NCBI GenBank assembly: GCA_022821545.1
Contig: JAJEDJ010000034.1
Coordinates: 124,001-188,000 of the forward strand
From: Caldilineaceae bacterium
GTDB taxonomy: Bacteria; Chloroflexota; Anaerolineae; Caldilineales; Caldilineaceae
Length of the DNA stretch: 64,000 bases
Reading direction: 5' to 3'
Position numbers and translations under genes: made by a program. Below are positions 18,391 through 27,183 of this stretch, one piece after another. The notes under the pieces are model-generated. The model saw only the letters and a program-made list of their open reading frames with translations. It did not search any database and was not told the DNA's origin. Numbering within the stretch: position 1 is the first letter of the stretch; each line of letters starts with the position of its first letter.

Positions 18391-18435
18391 TTGCCAAACT
18401 GAAGACTGCCAAACCGAAACCAGCCAAACCGAAAG
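18391..18435 (+). repeat. Three short tandem repeats before the DapA-family gene
   Basis: Three imperfect 15-bp units, consensus TGCCAAACCGAAACC (TTGCCAAACTGAAGAC, TGCCAAACCGAAACC, AGCCAAACCGAAAG), end 13 bp before the start at 18448. They may be a binding array or simple slippage. Confidence 0.5.
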
Positions 18436-18447
18436 AGGAAACGGGTC

Positions 18448-19362
18448 ATGACAGAACTCTCACTGCGCGGCGTATTCGCTCCCACCCTGACGCCCATTGG
18501 CGCCGACCTCTCCATCGACCTGCCGGCGTACACAGAGTTTTGCCGTCGACTGTTGGAGGGAGGTTGCCACGGGCTCGTTCTGTTCGGCACAAACAGTGAG
18601 GCGACTTCGTTCTCGGCGCACGAGCGCATGGCCGCCGTCGACGCCGTGATCGAGTCCGGCGTTTCCCCGCAAAGGCTGGTGATAGGCAGCGGCGCCGCCT
18701 CCGTCGTCGAGGCTGCGGAGCTGACTCGTCATGCCGTGCGCTCCGGTTGCCGTGGCGCCTTGACCCTCCCTCCCTTTTACTATCCGGGCGTTTCCGATGA
18801 GGGCCTTTTCCGCTCCTTCGCCGCAGTTCTCGATCGCGTTAACGACGATCGGCTGCGTATGTACTTCTATCACATCCCCCAGGTCAGCGGTATCCCGCTG
18901 AGCCCGTCTCTGCTTTCTCGCCTCGCGCAAGCCTATCCCGGCCAGGCTGCCGGCGTGAAGGACAGCTCCGGCGACGTGGAAACGTTGCAGGGGCTGCACC
19001 AAGTGGCGGAGCAGTTCCCGGGCTTCGCTGTCTTCTGCGGCACGGAAGCGCTGCTATTGAAGAACTTGCAGGGCGGCGGCGGCGGCTGCATCTCAGGGAT
19101 GGCCAACGTGCTGCCCCACGTCATTCGCGACCTGTATGACAACTGGAAGGCGGACGATGCCGAAGACCGCCAAAACCGCACGAACTGGATTCGTGACGCC
19201 ATTCTCGAGTCAGGATACAACATGATCGCGTCGCTGAAGGTGATCGTTGCAGACCAGACCGGAAGAAAGGGCTGGAGTCGCGTACGCCCGCCCCTTGTCG
19301 ATCTGACTGAAGCCGAGCAGGGGCAGCTGCTGGCCCGCCTCTCGCCGCCGGTTCCTGCCTGA
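18448..19362 (+). CDS. Dihydrodipicolinate synthase/N-acetylneuraminate lyase family aldolase (likely 2-keto-3-deoxy sugar acid aldolase)
   Basis: A 304-aa TIM-barrel class I aldolase. The family motifs are visible: GVFAPTLTPIG, LFGTNSEATSF (GTxxE/S type), the active-site Tyr in YFYHIPQ and the Schiff-base Lys in AGVKDSSGD. Many family members cleave keto-deoxy sugar acids rather than make dihydrodipicolinate. The adjacent mannonate dehydratase gene (27 bp away) would produce 2-keto-3-deoxygluconate, so a keto-deoxygluconate aldolase role is the best inference. Confidence 0.88.
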   Translation: MTELSLRGVFAPTLTPIGADLSIDLPAYTEFCRRLLEGGCHGLVLFGTNSEATSFSAHERMAAVDAVIESGVSPQRLVIGSGAASVVEAAELTRHAVRSGCRGALTLPPFYYPGVSDEGLFRSFAAVLDRVNDDRLRMYFYHIPQVSGIPLSPSLLSRLAQAYPGQAAGVKDSSGDVETLQGLHQVAEQFPGFAVFCGTEALLLKNLQGGGGGCISGMANVLPHVIRDLYDNWKADDAEDRQNRTNWIRDAILESGYNMIASLKVIVADQTGRKGWSRVRPPLVDLTEAEQGQLLARLSPPVPA

Positions 19363-19388
19363 GCAGTATTGAAAAAAGGAGCATAACC

Positions 19389-20366
19389 ATGTCAACCCAA
19401 ATGCGGATCGGCTTGGGCCAGTTCAATGAACTGACCGATGAAAAACTGGCTTTCATCAAGCAGCTTGGCGCCGATGACTTCCTGATGAACACGCCCCGGC
19501 TCCCCGGTGACAGCCGCTGGGAGTACGAAGATCTGAAGGCGGCGGCGGATCGGGCCGCGGCCGCCGGTCTGCGGCTGATCTGCCTGGAAAACGTTCCTGT
19601 CTCCTTCTATGACAAGGTGATGCTTGGACTGCCGGGACGGGACGAACAGATCGCCCACATGCAGACTACCGTTCGCAACATGGGACGGGCGGGGATTCCG
19701 ATCCTCGGCTACCACTGGATGCCCAATTCGGTCTGGCGCACTCCGGACCCGGCAGTCCTGCGCGGCGGCGCGCGCGGAACGCGCTTCAATCTTGCTGAGC
19801 ATGATCCCAATGAATTGACCCACGGGCGGGTCTACGACGCCGGCGAAATGTGGGCCAACTACGAATACTACCTGGAGCGGCTTCTGCCGGTGGCCGAAGA
19901 GGCGGGCGTAACCCTGGCCCTGCACCCTGACGACCCCCCGGTTGAATCGCTCGGCGGCGTTGCCCGCATTTTCCGCAACTTCGAAGGCTTCAAACGGGCG
20001 ATTGACCGCTTCGACAGCCCCAACCACGGTCTTGACTTCTGCATGGGCTGCTGGTCGGAAATGGACGGGCACGACTATGTCATCGAAGCCATCCGCCACT
20101 TCGGCGGCAGAGGGCGTATCGTCTACGTCCACTTTCGCGATGTCCAGGGCACCGTTCCCAACTTCAATGAATGCTTCATCAACGAGGGAAACGTGGACCC
20201 CTTCGATGTTATGAAGACGCTAAAGGAGGTGGGATTTACCGGCTTCATGATTACCGATCACGTGCCGGCCATGGTCGAGGACTCGGACTGGGGACACCGC
20301 GGGCGGGCATACGCGATCGGTTACATGACGGCGATGCTCGAGATGGTCAACCGTCTCGCCGCCTAG
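19389..20366 (+). CDS. uxuA: Mannonate dehydratase (UxuA-like)
   Basis: A 325-aa TIM-barrel protein with a good ribosome site (AAAGGAG before 19389). It removes water from D-mannonate to give 2-keto-3-deoxygluconate. Visible marks are the barrel start MRIGLGQFNELTDEKLAFIK, the metal-ligand region LALHPDDPPVESLGG and LDFCMGCWSEM. IVYVHFRDVQG and ITDHVP near the C-terminus complete the UxuA pattern. It is shorter than the E. coli enzyme, as in many non-proteobacterial UxuA forms. Together with the upstream aldolase it suggests hexuronate breakdown to pyruvate and glyceraldehyde. A related sugar-acid dehydratase cannot be excluded. Confidence 0.83.
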   Translation: MSTQMRIGLGQFNELTDEKLAFIKQLGADDFLMNTPRLPGDSRWEYEDLKAAADRAAAAGLRLICLENVPVSFYDKVMLGLPGRDEQIAHMQTTVRNMGRAGIPILGYHWMPNSVWRTPDPAVLRGGARGTRFNLAEHDPNELTHGRVYDAGEMWANYEYYLERLLPVAEEAGVTLALHPDDPPVESLGGVARIFRNFEGFKRAIDRFDSPNHGLDFCMGCWSEMDGHDYVIEAIRHFGGRGRIVYVHFRDVQGTVPNFNECFINEGNVDPFDVMKTLKEVGFTGFMITDHVPAMVEDSDWGHRGRAYAIGYMTAMLEMVNRLAA

Positions 20367-20436
20367 AGGTTAGTCGAACCTGATCGGGATCGGATCCGAA
20401 ACGACCCTCCCCTCTTTCACCTGCTATTCCTGGCCT

Positions 20437-21375
20437 ATGCGATTTCCGCCCCTTGACCAGCAGTTCCTTTTGGACCGGCTTCGGCCTCCTTCCGGGCCGG
20501 TGCGAATCCTGCTGGACACCGACACCTACAATGAGATCGACGACCAGTTTGCTGTCGTCTACGCACTCCTGTCTCCGGAACGCATTGAAGTGGAAGCCCT
20601 GCACGCCGCCCCCTTCCACAACACCCGGTCCACTGGGCCGGGAGACGGGATGGAGAAGAGCTACGAAGAGATCCACCGCCTCTTGGAGCGCCTGCCGGCG
20701 GTGGACACGCCAGTGGCAGGGTTCGTGAAGCGAGGGTCAACGAAGTGGCTGCCGGGTGAAGATACGCCGGTTGAGAGTGAAGCCTCCGCCGATCTTATCG
20801 CACGGGCCCTGGCCTCTCCTCTCGATGATCCGCTCTACGTTGTAGCTATCGGCGCAATCACGAATGTTGCCTCTGCCCTCCTGCTGGAGCCGGAGATACG
20901 GCGTCGAATTGTCCTGGTGTGGCTGGGAGGGCATGCCCGCCACTGGCCGGACACGCGTGAATTCAATCTCCGCCAGGACCCCGCCGCCAGCCGGGTCGTG
21001 CTGGACTGCGGCGTTCCTCTCGTACGCTTCCCCTGCATGGGCGTCGTCTCCCATCTGCATACGACCCAGCCCGAGATGGCCGAGCACGTTCAGGGCAAGG
21101 GCGCGATCGGCGACTACCTCTTCCGGATTTACAGCGAATACCATGCCGACCAGTTCGCTTACTCGAAGCAGATCTGGGACCTTGCGCCGTTGGGCTGGTT
21201 GGTCAATCCTGAATGGGCGCAGATGGAGGTTGTCAGCGCACCCCGGCTTACCGAATCCGTCACCTGGGCCTTCGATGAGAGCCGCCATCGCGTCTCCTGT
21301 GCCCGTCACGTTGACCGTGATGGCATTTTCCGCGACCTCTTTCTGAAACTGGACAAGGCTGCCCCACGTCGATGA
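20437..21375 (+). CDS. Nucleoside hydrolase family (IUNH) protein
   Basis: A 312-aa protein. IUNH enzymes hydrolyse the N-glycosidic bond of ribonucleosides using Ca2+ held by an aspartate cluster. The signature near the N-terminus is ILLDTDTYNEIDDQFAVVYA, where DTD and DDQ supply the metal ligands. IGAITNVASALL and VWLGGHARHWPDTREFN (the AxExNxxxDP-like region) also fit. A C-terminal catalytic-His region is less clear. The stop overlaps the next ATG (ATGA at 21372). Confidence 0.88.
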   Translation: MRFPPLDQQFLLDRLRPPSGPVRILLDTDTYNEIDDQFAVVYALLSPERIEVEALHAAPFHNTRSTGPGDGMEKSYEEIHRLLERLPAVDTPVAGFVKRGSTKWLPGEDTPVESEASADLIARALASPLDDPLYVVAIGAITNVASALLLEPEIRRRIVLVWLGGHARHWPDTREFNLRQDPAASRVVLDCGVPLVRFPCMGVVSHLHTTQPEMAEHVQGKGAIGDYLFRIYSEYHADQFAYSKQIWDLAPLGWLVNPEWAQMEVVSAPRLTESVTWAFDESRHRVSCARHVDRDGIFRDLFLKLDKAAPRR

Positions 21376-22358
21376 ATGGTTCGCCGGCGTATCCTCCTGG
21401 CGGGAACCCCCCGATGAATTTCACCCTGTTGCCGGATGAAGCTCCGTCGGATTCGCTGCGGCGTATCGCTGCAGAGCAGATAGAAGGCGCAATCGCTCAG
21501 CTTCAGCGCAAAGATGACTTGAACGAAGGCATCCACGAAGCCCGCAAGCATTTCAAAAGAGTTAGAGCGTTGCTGAGGCTGGCCCGCGATGCTCTGCCGG
21601 CCGAGACCTACCTTTCCGAAAACCGGGTATTCCGCGACCTCGGGCGGCAGCTTTCTCCTGTTCGGGACAGTGCAGTCTGCATCGAAACCCTGGATCTGAT
21701 CCGGGAACGCTGCCATGCGCAGCCGGCTGACGGCTCCTTTCTTCGACTTCGGGAACGGATGGTGGTTGAACACCGGGCAGTCCTCAACGAGTTTACTCGC
21801 GACGAGCAGCGGCAAAAGTCGCTGTTCCAGACTTTGCAGGTAGCGCGACCTCGTGCAAACGACTGGATACTCCGCGAGAGCGAGTTCTCCCTGTTCAGGG
21901 ACGGCCTGAGAAGAATCTACCGTCGCGGCCGTGCTGAGAAAGCTGCCGCCTTTGCCCAGCCCACAACGGAGAGGTTTCACGCCTGGCGCAAACGCGTCAA
22001 ATATCTGTGGCATCACCTCCACGTCTTGCAACCCCTTTGGCCTGCGCAGATAAAAGTTCTGGTGCGGGACTGCGACCGTCTGGCAGACAGGCTAGGCGAA
22101 GAGCATGACCTGGCCGTTTTGGTGGAGAACCCGGCCTTTCAGGGCATGATCGACACGGATGTTGAGAGCGCAGATCAGCTCCTGAAGTTCGTGTCGCGCG
22201 AACGGGAACGGCTGCGGCGTGCTGCGATCCCTCTGGCGCAGCGCATTTACGTGGAAAGCGCCGGTCGGTTTGTCGACCGCATCGAAGGCTACTGGTTGGC
22301 TTACCGCCCCCACACCTACTTTCTCCCCCAGGACAAAACTCGCCGGGGAGAAAGATGA
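21372..22358 (+). CDS. CHAD domain protein
   Basis: A 328-aa helical protein with conserved charged positions. First half: GIHEARKHFKRVRALLRLAR and FRDLGRQLSPVRDSAV. Second half: FHAWRKRVKYLWHHLHVL, then DRLADRLGEEHDLAVL. These repeated H/R/K-rich helices define the CHAD fold, which binds polyphosphate in known cases. It lies in a coupled run (stop/start overlaps on both sides). A second polyphosphate-related protein, PPK1-like, lies at 25742. The ATG at 21414 is an alternative start. Confidence 0.9.
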   Translation: MNGSPAYPPGGNPPMNFTLLPDEAPSDSLRRIAAEQIEGAIAQLQRKDDLNEGIHEARKHFKRVRALLRLARDALPAETYLSENRVFRDLGRQLSPVRDSAVCIETLDLIRERCHAQPADGSFLRLRERMVVEHRAVLNEFTRDEQRQKSLFQTLQVARPRANDWILRESEFSLFRDGLRRIYRRGRAEKAAAFAQPTTERFHAWRKRVKYLWHHLHVLQPLWPAQIKVLVRDCDRLADRLGEEHDLAVLVENPAFQGMIDTDVESADQLLKFVSRERERLRRAAIPLAQRIYVESAGRFVDRIEGYWLAYRPHTYFLPQDKTRRGER

Positions 22359-22960
22359 CGAACCAGCGACTTGCTCGCCAGCTGCAGTTTATTCTCGAAA
22401 TCGACAAGCTGAAGGGAGTCCTGCGCCGGTCGCTCCTCTTGGACAGCCGCCGCCGCGAAAACTCCGCCGAACATTCCTGGCATCTGGCAATGATGGCCCT
22501 CGTGCTGGCCGAACACGCCAACGAGCCCGTAGACCCCTTGCATTCACTCAAACTGGTCCTTGTCCACGACATCGTCGAGATCGACGCCGGCGACACCTAT
22601 GCCTATGATCCGGACGGCCACGCCGGCAAGGATGAGCGGGAGCAAAGGGCCGCACGCCGCATCTTCGGCTTGCTGCCGGCAGACCAGGCGCAAGAGTTAA
22701 GCGAACTTTGGGAAGAGTACGAAGGCCAGCAGACGCCGGAGTCCCGATTTGCCCTGGCGCTGGACCGCCTCATGCCTCTGCTCCACAACTTCCACACGGG
22801 CGGCGTGACGTGGCGCGAAAACCGCGTAACCCGTGAACAGGTTGCAGAGCGCATGCAACCTGTTGCCATCAGCTCCGACGCTCTCGGGGAAGCTGCATCC
22901 GCCGTTATTGAGCAGGCAATGACCTCCGGCCTGCTGCCCAGCGCCTGGCCGGAACCCTAG
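22355..22960 (+). CDS. HD-domain phosphohydrolase (YfbR/HDDC2-like 5'-deoxynucleotidase)
   Basis: A 201-aa protein starting in an ATGA overlap. Metal ligands of the HD family are visible: His in ENSAEHSWHLAMMA, the HD pair in LVHDIVEIDAGDTYAYD and a later Asp in ALDRLMPLLHNF. This order matches 5'-deoxynucleotidases that remove phosphate from deoxynucleoside monophosphates. That role would fit the nucleoside hydrolase two genes upstream. Substrate is inferred from family only. Confidence 0.88.
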   Translation: MTNQRLARQLQFILEIDKLKGVLRRSLLLDSRRRENSAEHSWHLAMMALVLAEHANEPVDPLHSLKLVLVHDIVEIDAGDTYAYDPDGHAGKDEREQRAARRIFGLLPADQAQELSELWEEYEGQQTPESRFALALDRLMPLLHNFHTGGVTWRENRVTREQVAERMQPVAISSDALGEAASAVIEQAMTSGLLPSAWPEP

Positions 22961-22977
22961 ACCCGCATCAGTCATCC

Positions 22978-24855
22978 ATGGGCAAGTCCGAGCGTACAGT
23001 CAAGTTTCAACCCCCTGGGCGTGAAACAGAAGCGTCGCGAGCGCCTTCAGCGTCCGGCGGAAGTCTTCCCTCAACCATTGGCGTGGGACTGCCCTGGCGG
23101 TTATCGGCCGGTCTCAGCTTCTGGATCTCCTTCCTCGTATTGCACCTGCTCCTGTTCATCCCGGTCGTCCTGATGGACCGCGAGGACGGGACCCTTCTGC
23201 CTGTCATACAAGTTGCCGGCCGCTCCTTGGATCAGATCTGGATGCAGCTGGCAGTCTGGCGCAGAGAACCTGACCTGCTGCGATTCAATTCCGAAATCGT
23301 GATCTTCGTAGCCCTGTGGGCCTTCTTTCGCCCGCTGCGCCGTGTTTGGGTTCGCCGTCTCTTCATATTCGTCTATCTCTTCCTCTTCTTCTACTACCTC
23401 TATGAGGGCGCCTCTCTCACCTTTTTCAGTGTCGAACCTGTTTTCTACACCCAGTTTCGCATGGCTACCGAAGGCTTCAGTTTTTTCCTGCAAAACGCGC
23501 GAGTGACAGCTGCCTTTGTTGTCGGGACCGTTCTGCTCATCGTCGGCGGAGCGGCCGTGGTTGCGCGTCTGGCTCGTTTCGTGCTTCCTGAAGAAAACAG
23601 CGGTCCTGCGACCCGCGGCGCCTTGGTTCTGCTGGCCCTTCTGGTAACCGCCCAGGCAGTTCTGCGCAGCGATCTTCAGGCCCGCCCTGAAATGGTGTTC
23701 AGCAGTATTTCCGCCAAACTGGTGCGCAACATCGGTGATTCACGCCGCCTTTTTCAGGAAGTGCGGCGCATGGAGTCGGTCCAAGCCCCTGATTCCGGTG
23801 GCTTGGACCGGTTCACGCTGGTCGAGCGGCCCCCCGTATACATCATCTTCAGTGAGTCGTACGGGTCCGTTCTCTACAAGAGAAACGACTGGAGGGAACG
23901 TTACAAGGAGCTCGCTGAACGCCTCGAAAGAAAACTTGCCCGCTCGGGCTGGCATGTTGCATCGGCGTTGAGTCTTGCCCCCACCTGGGGAGGCGGGTCA
24001 TGGATGTCCTACACGAGCGCACTCTTCGGTCTGCGCGTCTCTTCAGACCCACAGTACTACGCGCTGCTCGACAAATATCAGGCCGGGGGCTACCCGGACC
24101 TTGGCAACTTTCTTAAAGGCCAGGGGTATCAATACTACCGGCTCACCGCGCTCTCCATGGGTCTGCCGCAATCGCAATGGGAGAAATACGCCTCATTTTA
24201 CGGGGTGGACCGCTGGCTGCAGTACGAGGACCTTAAGTTTGTCGGCCCTGAATACGGCTGGGGTCCGGCGCCTCCTGATCAGTACTCTCTGAACTTCGCC
24301 CGTGAAACGATTCGCAGTGAGACCGACGGACCCTTCCTCTTTTTCACCATCACTCAGAATTCTCACTATCCCTGGGCGCCCCTGCCGCTTCTGGTCGACT
24401 CGTGGCGGCAGCTGAACAGACCGGGTCCCGCGCCGCCGCCCTCCTCCGAACTGATCGAGCACGTCGAACGCCGTCAGAACTACTGGAACGCAATCGAATA
24501 CCAATTGGAAATGCTCACCGATTTCATACTCAACGAGCCGAACGAACAGGCGATTTTCGTTCTCGTCGGCGACCATCAGCCGCCCCGCGTCTCGCGGCGG
24601 GAGGACGGATGGGACACCCCTTTTCACATCATTGCCAAAGACGCCCGCTTTGTTGCATCATTCATGGAGTATGGATTCACGAGTGGACTCGCCGTTTGGG
24701 AACCCGAGCCGGCCTTTCGGCACGAGGGTTTCCGTTCTCTCTTCGTGCGGCAGCTCCTAGCGGCCTACGGAGACGGCGCCGAACTTCCGCCCTACTTTCC
24801 CGAGGGGTTGCCTGTCGTCCAATCGGGGGCCGGAACCGAGTCGACTCCTCATTGA
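22978..24855 (+). CDS. Membrane-bound sulfatase/alkaline-phosphatase-superfamily protein (LTA synthase-like layout)
   Basis: A 625-aa protein: a cytoplasmic N-tail, about five membrane helices within residues ~40-225 (SFWISFLVLHLLLFIPVVLM, FIFVYLFLFFYYLY), then a large extracytoplasmic domain. This domain starts PPVYIIFSESYGSVLY (metal-site Glu region). It contains LAPTWGGGSWMSYTSALFG, where a Thr or Ser would be the nucleophile, then FFTITQNSHYPW and FVLVGDHQPPRVS (Asp-His metal ligands). The layout resembles lipoteichoic acid synthases and phosphoethanolamine transferases, which move lipid head groups. The exact substrate is unknown. Confidence 0.82.
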   Translation: MGKSERTVKFQPPGRETEASRAPSASGGSLPSTIGVGLPWRLSAGLSFWISFLVLHLLLFIPVVLMDREDGTLLPVIQVAGRSLDQIWMQLAVWRREPDLLRFNSEIVIFVALWAFFRPLRRVWVRRLFIFVYLFLFFYYLYEGASLTFFSVEPVFYTQFRMATEGFSFFLQNARVTAAFVVGTVLLIVGGAAVVARLARFVLPEENSGPATRGALVLLALLVTAQAVLRSDLQARPEMVFSSISAKLVRNIGDSRRLFQEVRRMESVQAPDSGGLDRFTLVERPPVYIIFSESYGSVLYKRNDWRERYKELAERLERKLARSGWHVASALSLAPTWGGGSWMSYTSALFGLRVSSDPQYYALLDKYQAGGYPDLGNFLKGQGYQYYRLTALSMGLPQSQWEKYASFYGVDRWLQYEDLKFVGPEYGWGPAPPDQYSLNFARETIRSETDGPFLFFTITQNSHYPWAPLPLLVDSWRQLNRPGPAPPPSSELIEHVERRQNYWNAIEYQLEMLTDFILNEPNEQAIFVLVGDHQPPRVSRREDGWDTPFHIIAKDARFVASFMEYGFTSGLAVWEPEPAFRHEGFRSLFVRQLLAAYGDGAELPPYFPEGLPVVQSGAGTESTPH

Positions 24856-24917
24856 ACGGGCAGTGCCGCAGAGCGCCGATCTGCTGCCGCTGCCGTGACC
24901 TGACGAGCCTGCCGCCA

Positions 24918-25733
24918 ATGAATGCCAAGAAAACGCCTTACCTCCCGATATTGACTCCGATACTGGCTCTGAAACTGGCCCTGTTACCGGCGCTGCTACT
25001 GGCCCTGACACTCAACGCCGGCTGCTTCGGTCGGGGAGAAGAACAGCCGCCGCAGGAGGCGCCAGAGTCAGAGGTCGCCTCGCAACCCGAGATACCTGTG
25101 CCAAGCGCGCTTTCGGAAGGCGCCGCGGCAGCCTTTGCAGAACTTGATCCTACCGTTCTCAAGCCGGGAGATGCCTGGAAAACCTTCCGCATCGACCCCG
25201 CCCAATCCACGGCCAGGTATGTTGTTGACGAGGAGCTGTTTGCCGACGCGACCCGAAAGTACGGTCTGGAAATCGGCAAGACCAAAGTGGTCGGCGTGAC
25301 CGGCGATCTCGCTGGCCTGATGCAGCTCGATTTGACCCAAAGGGAAATCGGAGCCAATCGCTTTGCCGTCTTCCTGCCAACTCTGCAAACAGACCAGGCC
25401 CTGCGCGACGCCTGGCTCCGGGAAAACGCCTTGGAGTCGGACCGGTTCCCGCTTGCTATTCTTGTTGCCGACCGGCTCCTCGACCTCCCCCAAAGCTACC
25501 GGGAGGGTGAAGAGATCGAGTTTCGCATGGAGGGCCCGCTGGATCTGCGCGGCTCTCTGCAAACGACAGTTTGGGACGTTGCCGCCACCCTGAGCGGAGA
25601 CACGATCCGGGGCTCGATGCACACGCGGCTGCGGATGACGAGCCTTGGCTTTGATCCGCCGGACTTTGCCAATACGCTCACCGTTCAGGATGAGTTCACT
25701 ATCCAAATCGATTTCGTTGCGCACGAGGAGTAG
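24918..25733 (+). CDS. YceI-family lipoprotein
   Basis: A 271-aa protein. The ATG at 24918 is chosen because it gives a lipoprotein signal ending LTLNAGC; the frame runs further back only inside the preceding gene. The mature part has a proline/glutamate linker. The YceI beta-barrel pattern follows: FRIDPAQSTARYVVDEELF, a central LDLTQREIGANRFAVFLP, RDAWLRENALESDRFP, then LRMTSLGFDPPDF. YceI proteins bind isoprenoid-like lipids in a barrel. It is surface-anchored here. Confidence 0.87.
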   Translation: MNAKKTPYLPILTPILALKLALLPALLLALTLNAGCFGRGEEQPPQEAPESEVASQPEIPVPSALSEGAAAAFAELDPTVLKPGDAWKTFRIDPAQSTARYVVDEELFADATRKYGLEIGKTKVVGVTGDLAGLMQLDLTQREIGANRFAVFLPTLQTDQALRDAWLRENALESDRFPLAILVADRLLDLPQSYREGEEIEFRMEGPLDLRGSLQTTVWDVAATLSGDTIRGSMHTRLRMTSLGFDPPDFANTLTVQDEFTIQIDFVAHEE

Positions 25734-25741
25734 CGCGCTGG

Positions 25742-26755
25742 ATGACACGCGATCTACGTGACGGAAGCCGCGGTTCCGACGAGGCGCCTACCGCTGCTGC
25801 CGGCTCGGAAACACGTCTGCCCGCCTACGCTGCTCCCGTCGATGCTGCAGGAGTCGCACGCGCCCGCTCCCTCGCCGCCGGGCTGAAGACTCGTCTGCAA
25901 ACCGCCGGGGAGCCCGCGCCCGTAGTCGAAGCCGCCTATCTCCTGGACGAGGCGCGCGACCGGCGCAGCCCCCTGCTTGAACGGCTTCGGATACTGGGCC
26001 TCCTCGCTGGTGTCCTCGACCACTACTTCGTGGAAAAAGCGCCCGCTCTCTCCGATAGGGAGCAGGGAGAAATCGCGGCGAGTCTGGACCCCCTCTTGCA
26101 ACGCTCCTATGTGGAGTTGAACGAGTCGCTTCTGCCTGCGCTCTCGGAACTGCACGGCATTGAAATCCGCCGGCCCCGGGAACTTGACCAGCGCCAGCGC
26201 GACTACCTGCGCGGCTTCTTTCGACAGCAGCTCTATCCAATGTTGACGCCCCTGGCTGTCGATCCGGGGCATCCATTTCCCTTCATCAGCTCGCATAGCA
26301 TCAATCTCCTTGTCCATCTGGGCAACCCCGATATTGATATCGGTCCTCTCTCCTACGCCCGCATCAAAGTGCCCCGGCTCATGTCCCGTTTCGTCTCCAT
26401 TCCCTCCACGCCGGAGAAGCGGCTCTACATCTGGAGCGAAGACGCCGTGACCGGCTTCCTCGGCGAGCTGTTTCCCGGCATGCAGATCGAAAGCGCCTAC
26501 CTGTTTCGCGTACTGCGCGCATCGAGCGGAAGCCGCAACGGTGACGAGCTTGAGGCACAGAGCCGGGGACTTCGACACCAGCAGTTGGCCTCGCCGGTCG
26601 CCCGCCTGGAGGTTGAGGCGGCGGCGCCGGACGCCGTTGTCGATTGGCTTGCTACCAACCTGCACGTGCCTCTACAACTCTGCTTTCGCAGCGCCGGCCC
26701 ACTGGCCCTCTTCCAACTCGTGGATCTTGCCAATCTCGCAACCCCTGTCGAGTGA
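25742..26755 (+). CDS. Polyphosphate kinase 1-like protein with N-terminal and head domains only
   Basis: A 337-aa protein ending in a clean stop. The PPK1 N-domain is recognisable (RRSPLLERLRILGLLAGVLD, equivalent to the PLLERLKFL...LDEFF region). The head domain follows (FRQQLYPMLTPLAVDPGHPF, ISSHSINLLVHLG, FPGMQIESAYLFRVLRASSG). A complete PPK1 is about 700 aa. The C-terminal catalytic half, with the phosphorylated histidine and ATP site, is absent and is not encoded in the following 430 bp, which hold the serS leader. It may be a decayed PPK1 or a non-catalytic polyphosphate-binding protein. It follows YceI by 8 bp. Confidence 0.78.
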   Translation: MTRDLRDGSRGSDEAPTAAAGSETRLPAYAAPVDAAGVARARSLAAGLKTRLQTAGEPAPVVEAAYLLDEARDRRSPLLERLRILGLLAGVLDHYFVEKAPALSDREQGEIAASLDPLLQRSYVELNESLLPALSELHGIEIRRPRELDQRQRDYLRGFFRQQLYPMLTPLAVDPGHPFPFISSHSINLLVHLGNPDIDIGPLSYARIKVPRLMSRFVSIPSTPEKRLYIWSEDAVTGFLGELFPGMQIESAYLFRVLRASSGSRNGDELEAQSRGLRHQQLASPVARLEVEAAAPDAVVDWLATNLHVPLQLCFRSAGPLALFQLVDLANLATPVE

Positions 26756-26861
26756 CTGCGCCCGCTCTCACATCGCAATCTGTCGTGCGCAGGCCGCTTG
26801 CCGACGGCCGCCAAATCAGTGTCCGCGCCTGCACAGCCGGCCTGAAAGCGAGCCTCCCCTT

Positions 26862-26890
26862 TTGACAGTCCCCATGCTATGTGATACGCT
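26862..26890 (+). promoter_or_regulatory. Predicted promoter of the serS leader
   Basis: TTGACA (26862-26867), 17 bp, TACGCT (26885-26890). The -35 is perfect; the -10 keeps TA and the final T. It lies directly before the T-box leader. Confidence 0.65.
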
Positions 26891-26896
26891 TGCCCG

Positions 26897-27183
26897 CAAT
26901 TCAGTTGTCAATGCTGTGACTGGGAAATGTACCCTTCGATCGACCTTCCAGAGAGTTGCCGGCTGCTGCGAGGCAACAGGCGCCGATCGGTATAGCGTCC
27001 CACGAGCATCCGGCGCCAAATGGCCGGACGGTTCCGCCCCGTTAACGGCGCAAGAGGCAGATGCGCGTTTCTGCGAACTCAGGTGGTACCACGGGTCCTC
27101 TCGTCCTGAATAGGCGAGGGGATTTCTTGTTATGCAAGCAGGCGGGAATCAGTTTCAGATAGCTCACCAGGCAGGAGCGAGAC
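26897..27183 (+). promoter_or_regulatory. T-box leader controlling serS
   Basis: A tRNA-sensing leader that raises transcription when uncharged tRNA-Ser accumulates. Stem I apex: AGAGAG (26950-26955), then GTTGCC...GGCAAC around GGCTGCTGCGA. The T-box core is GGTGGTACCACGG (27082-27094). The competing terminator pairs CCTCTCG (27097-27103) with CGAGGGG (27115-27121), followed by ATTTCTTGTT. A possible specifier serine codon is TCC at 26998-27000, on the 3' side of stem I; this assignment is tentative without folding. The first base of the leader is inferred from the promoter. Confidence 0.88.

Noticed and set aside
18384-18599. Short plus-strand frame with AKLKTAKPKPAKPK
   Set aside because: It is the translation of the 15-bp DNA repeats and then overlaps the aldolase gene out of frame.
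24402-24917. N-terminal extension of the YceI lipoprotein
   Set aside because: Lies wholly within the sulfatase-fold gene; the lipoprotein signal begins at 24918.
26541-27113. A 190-codon frame between the PPK1-like gene and serS
   Set aside because: Covers the end of the PPK1-like gene and the T-box leader in another frame; the RNA element explains the sequence.
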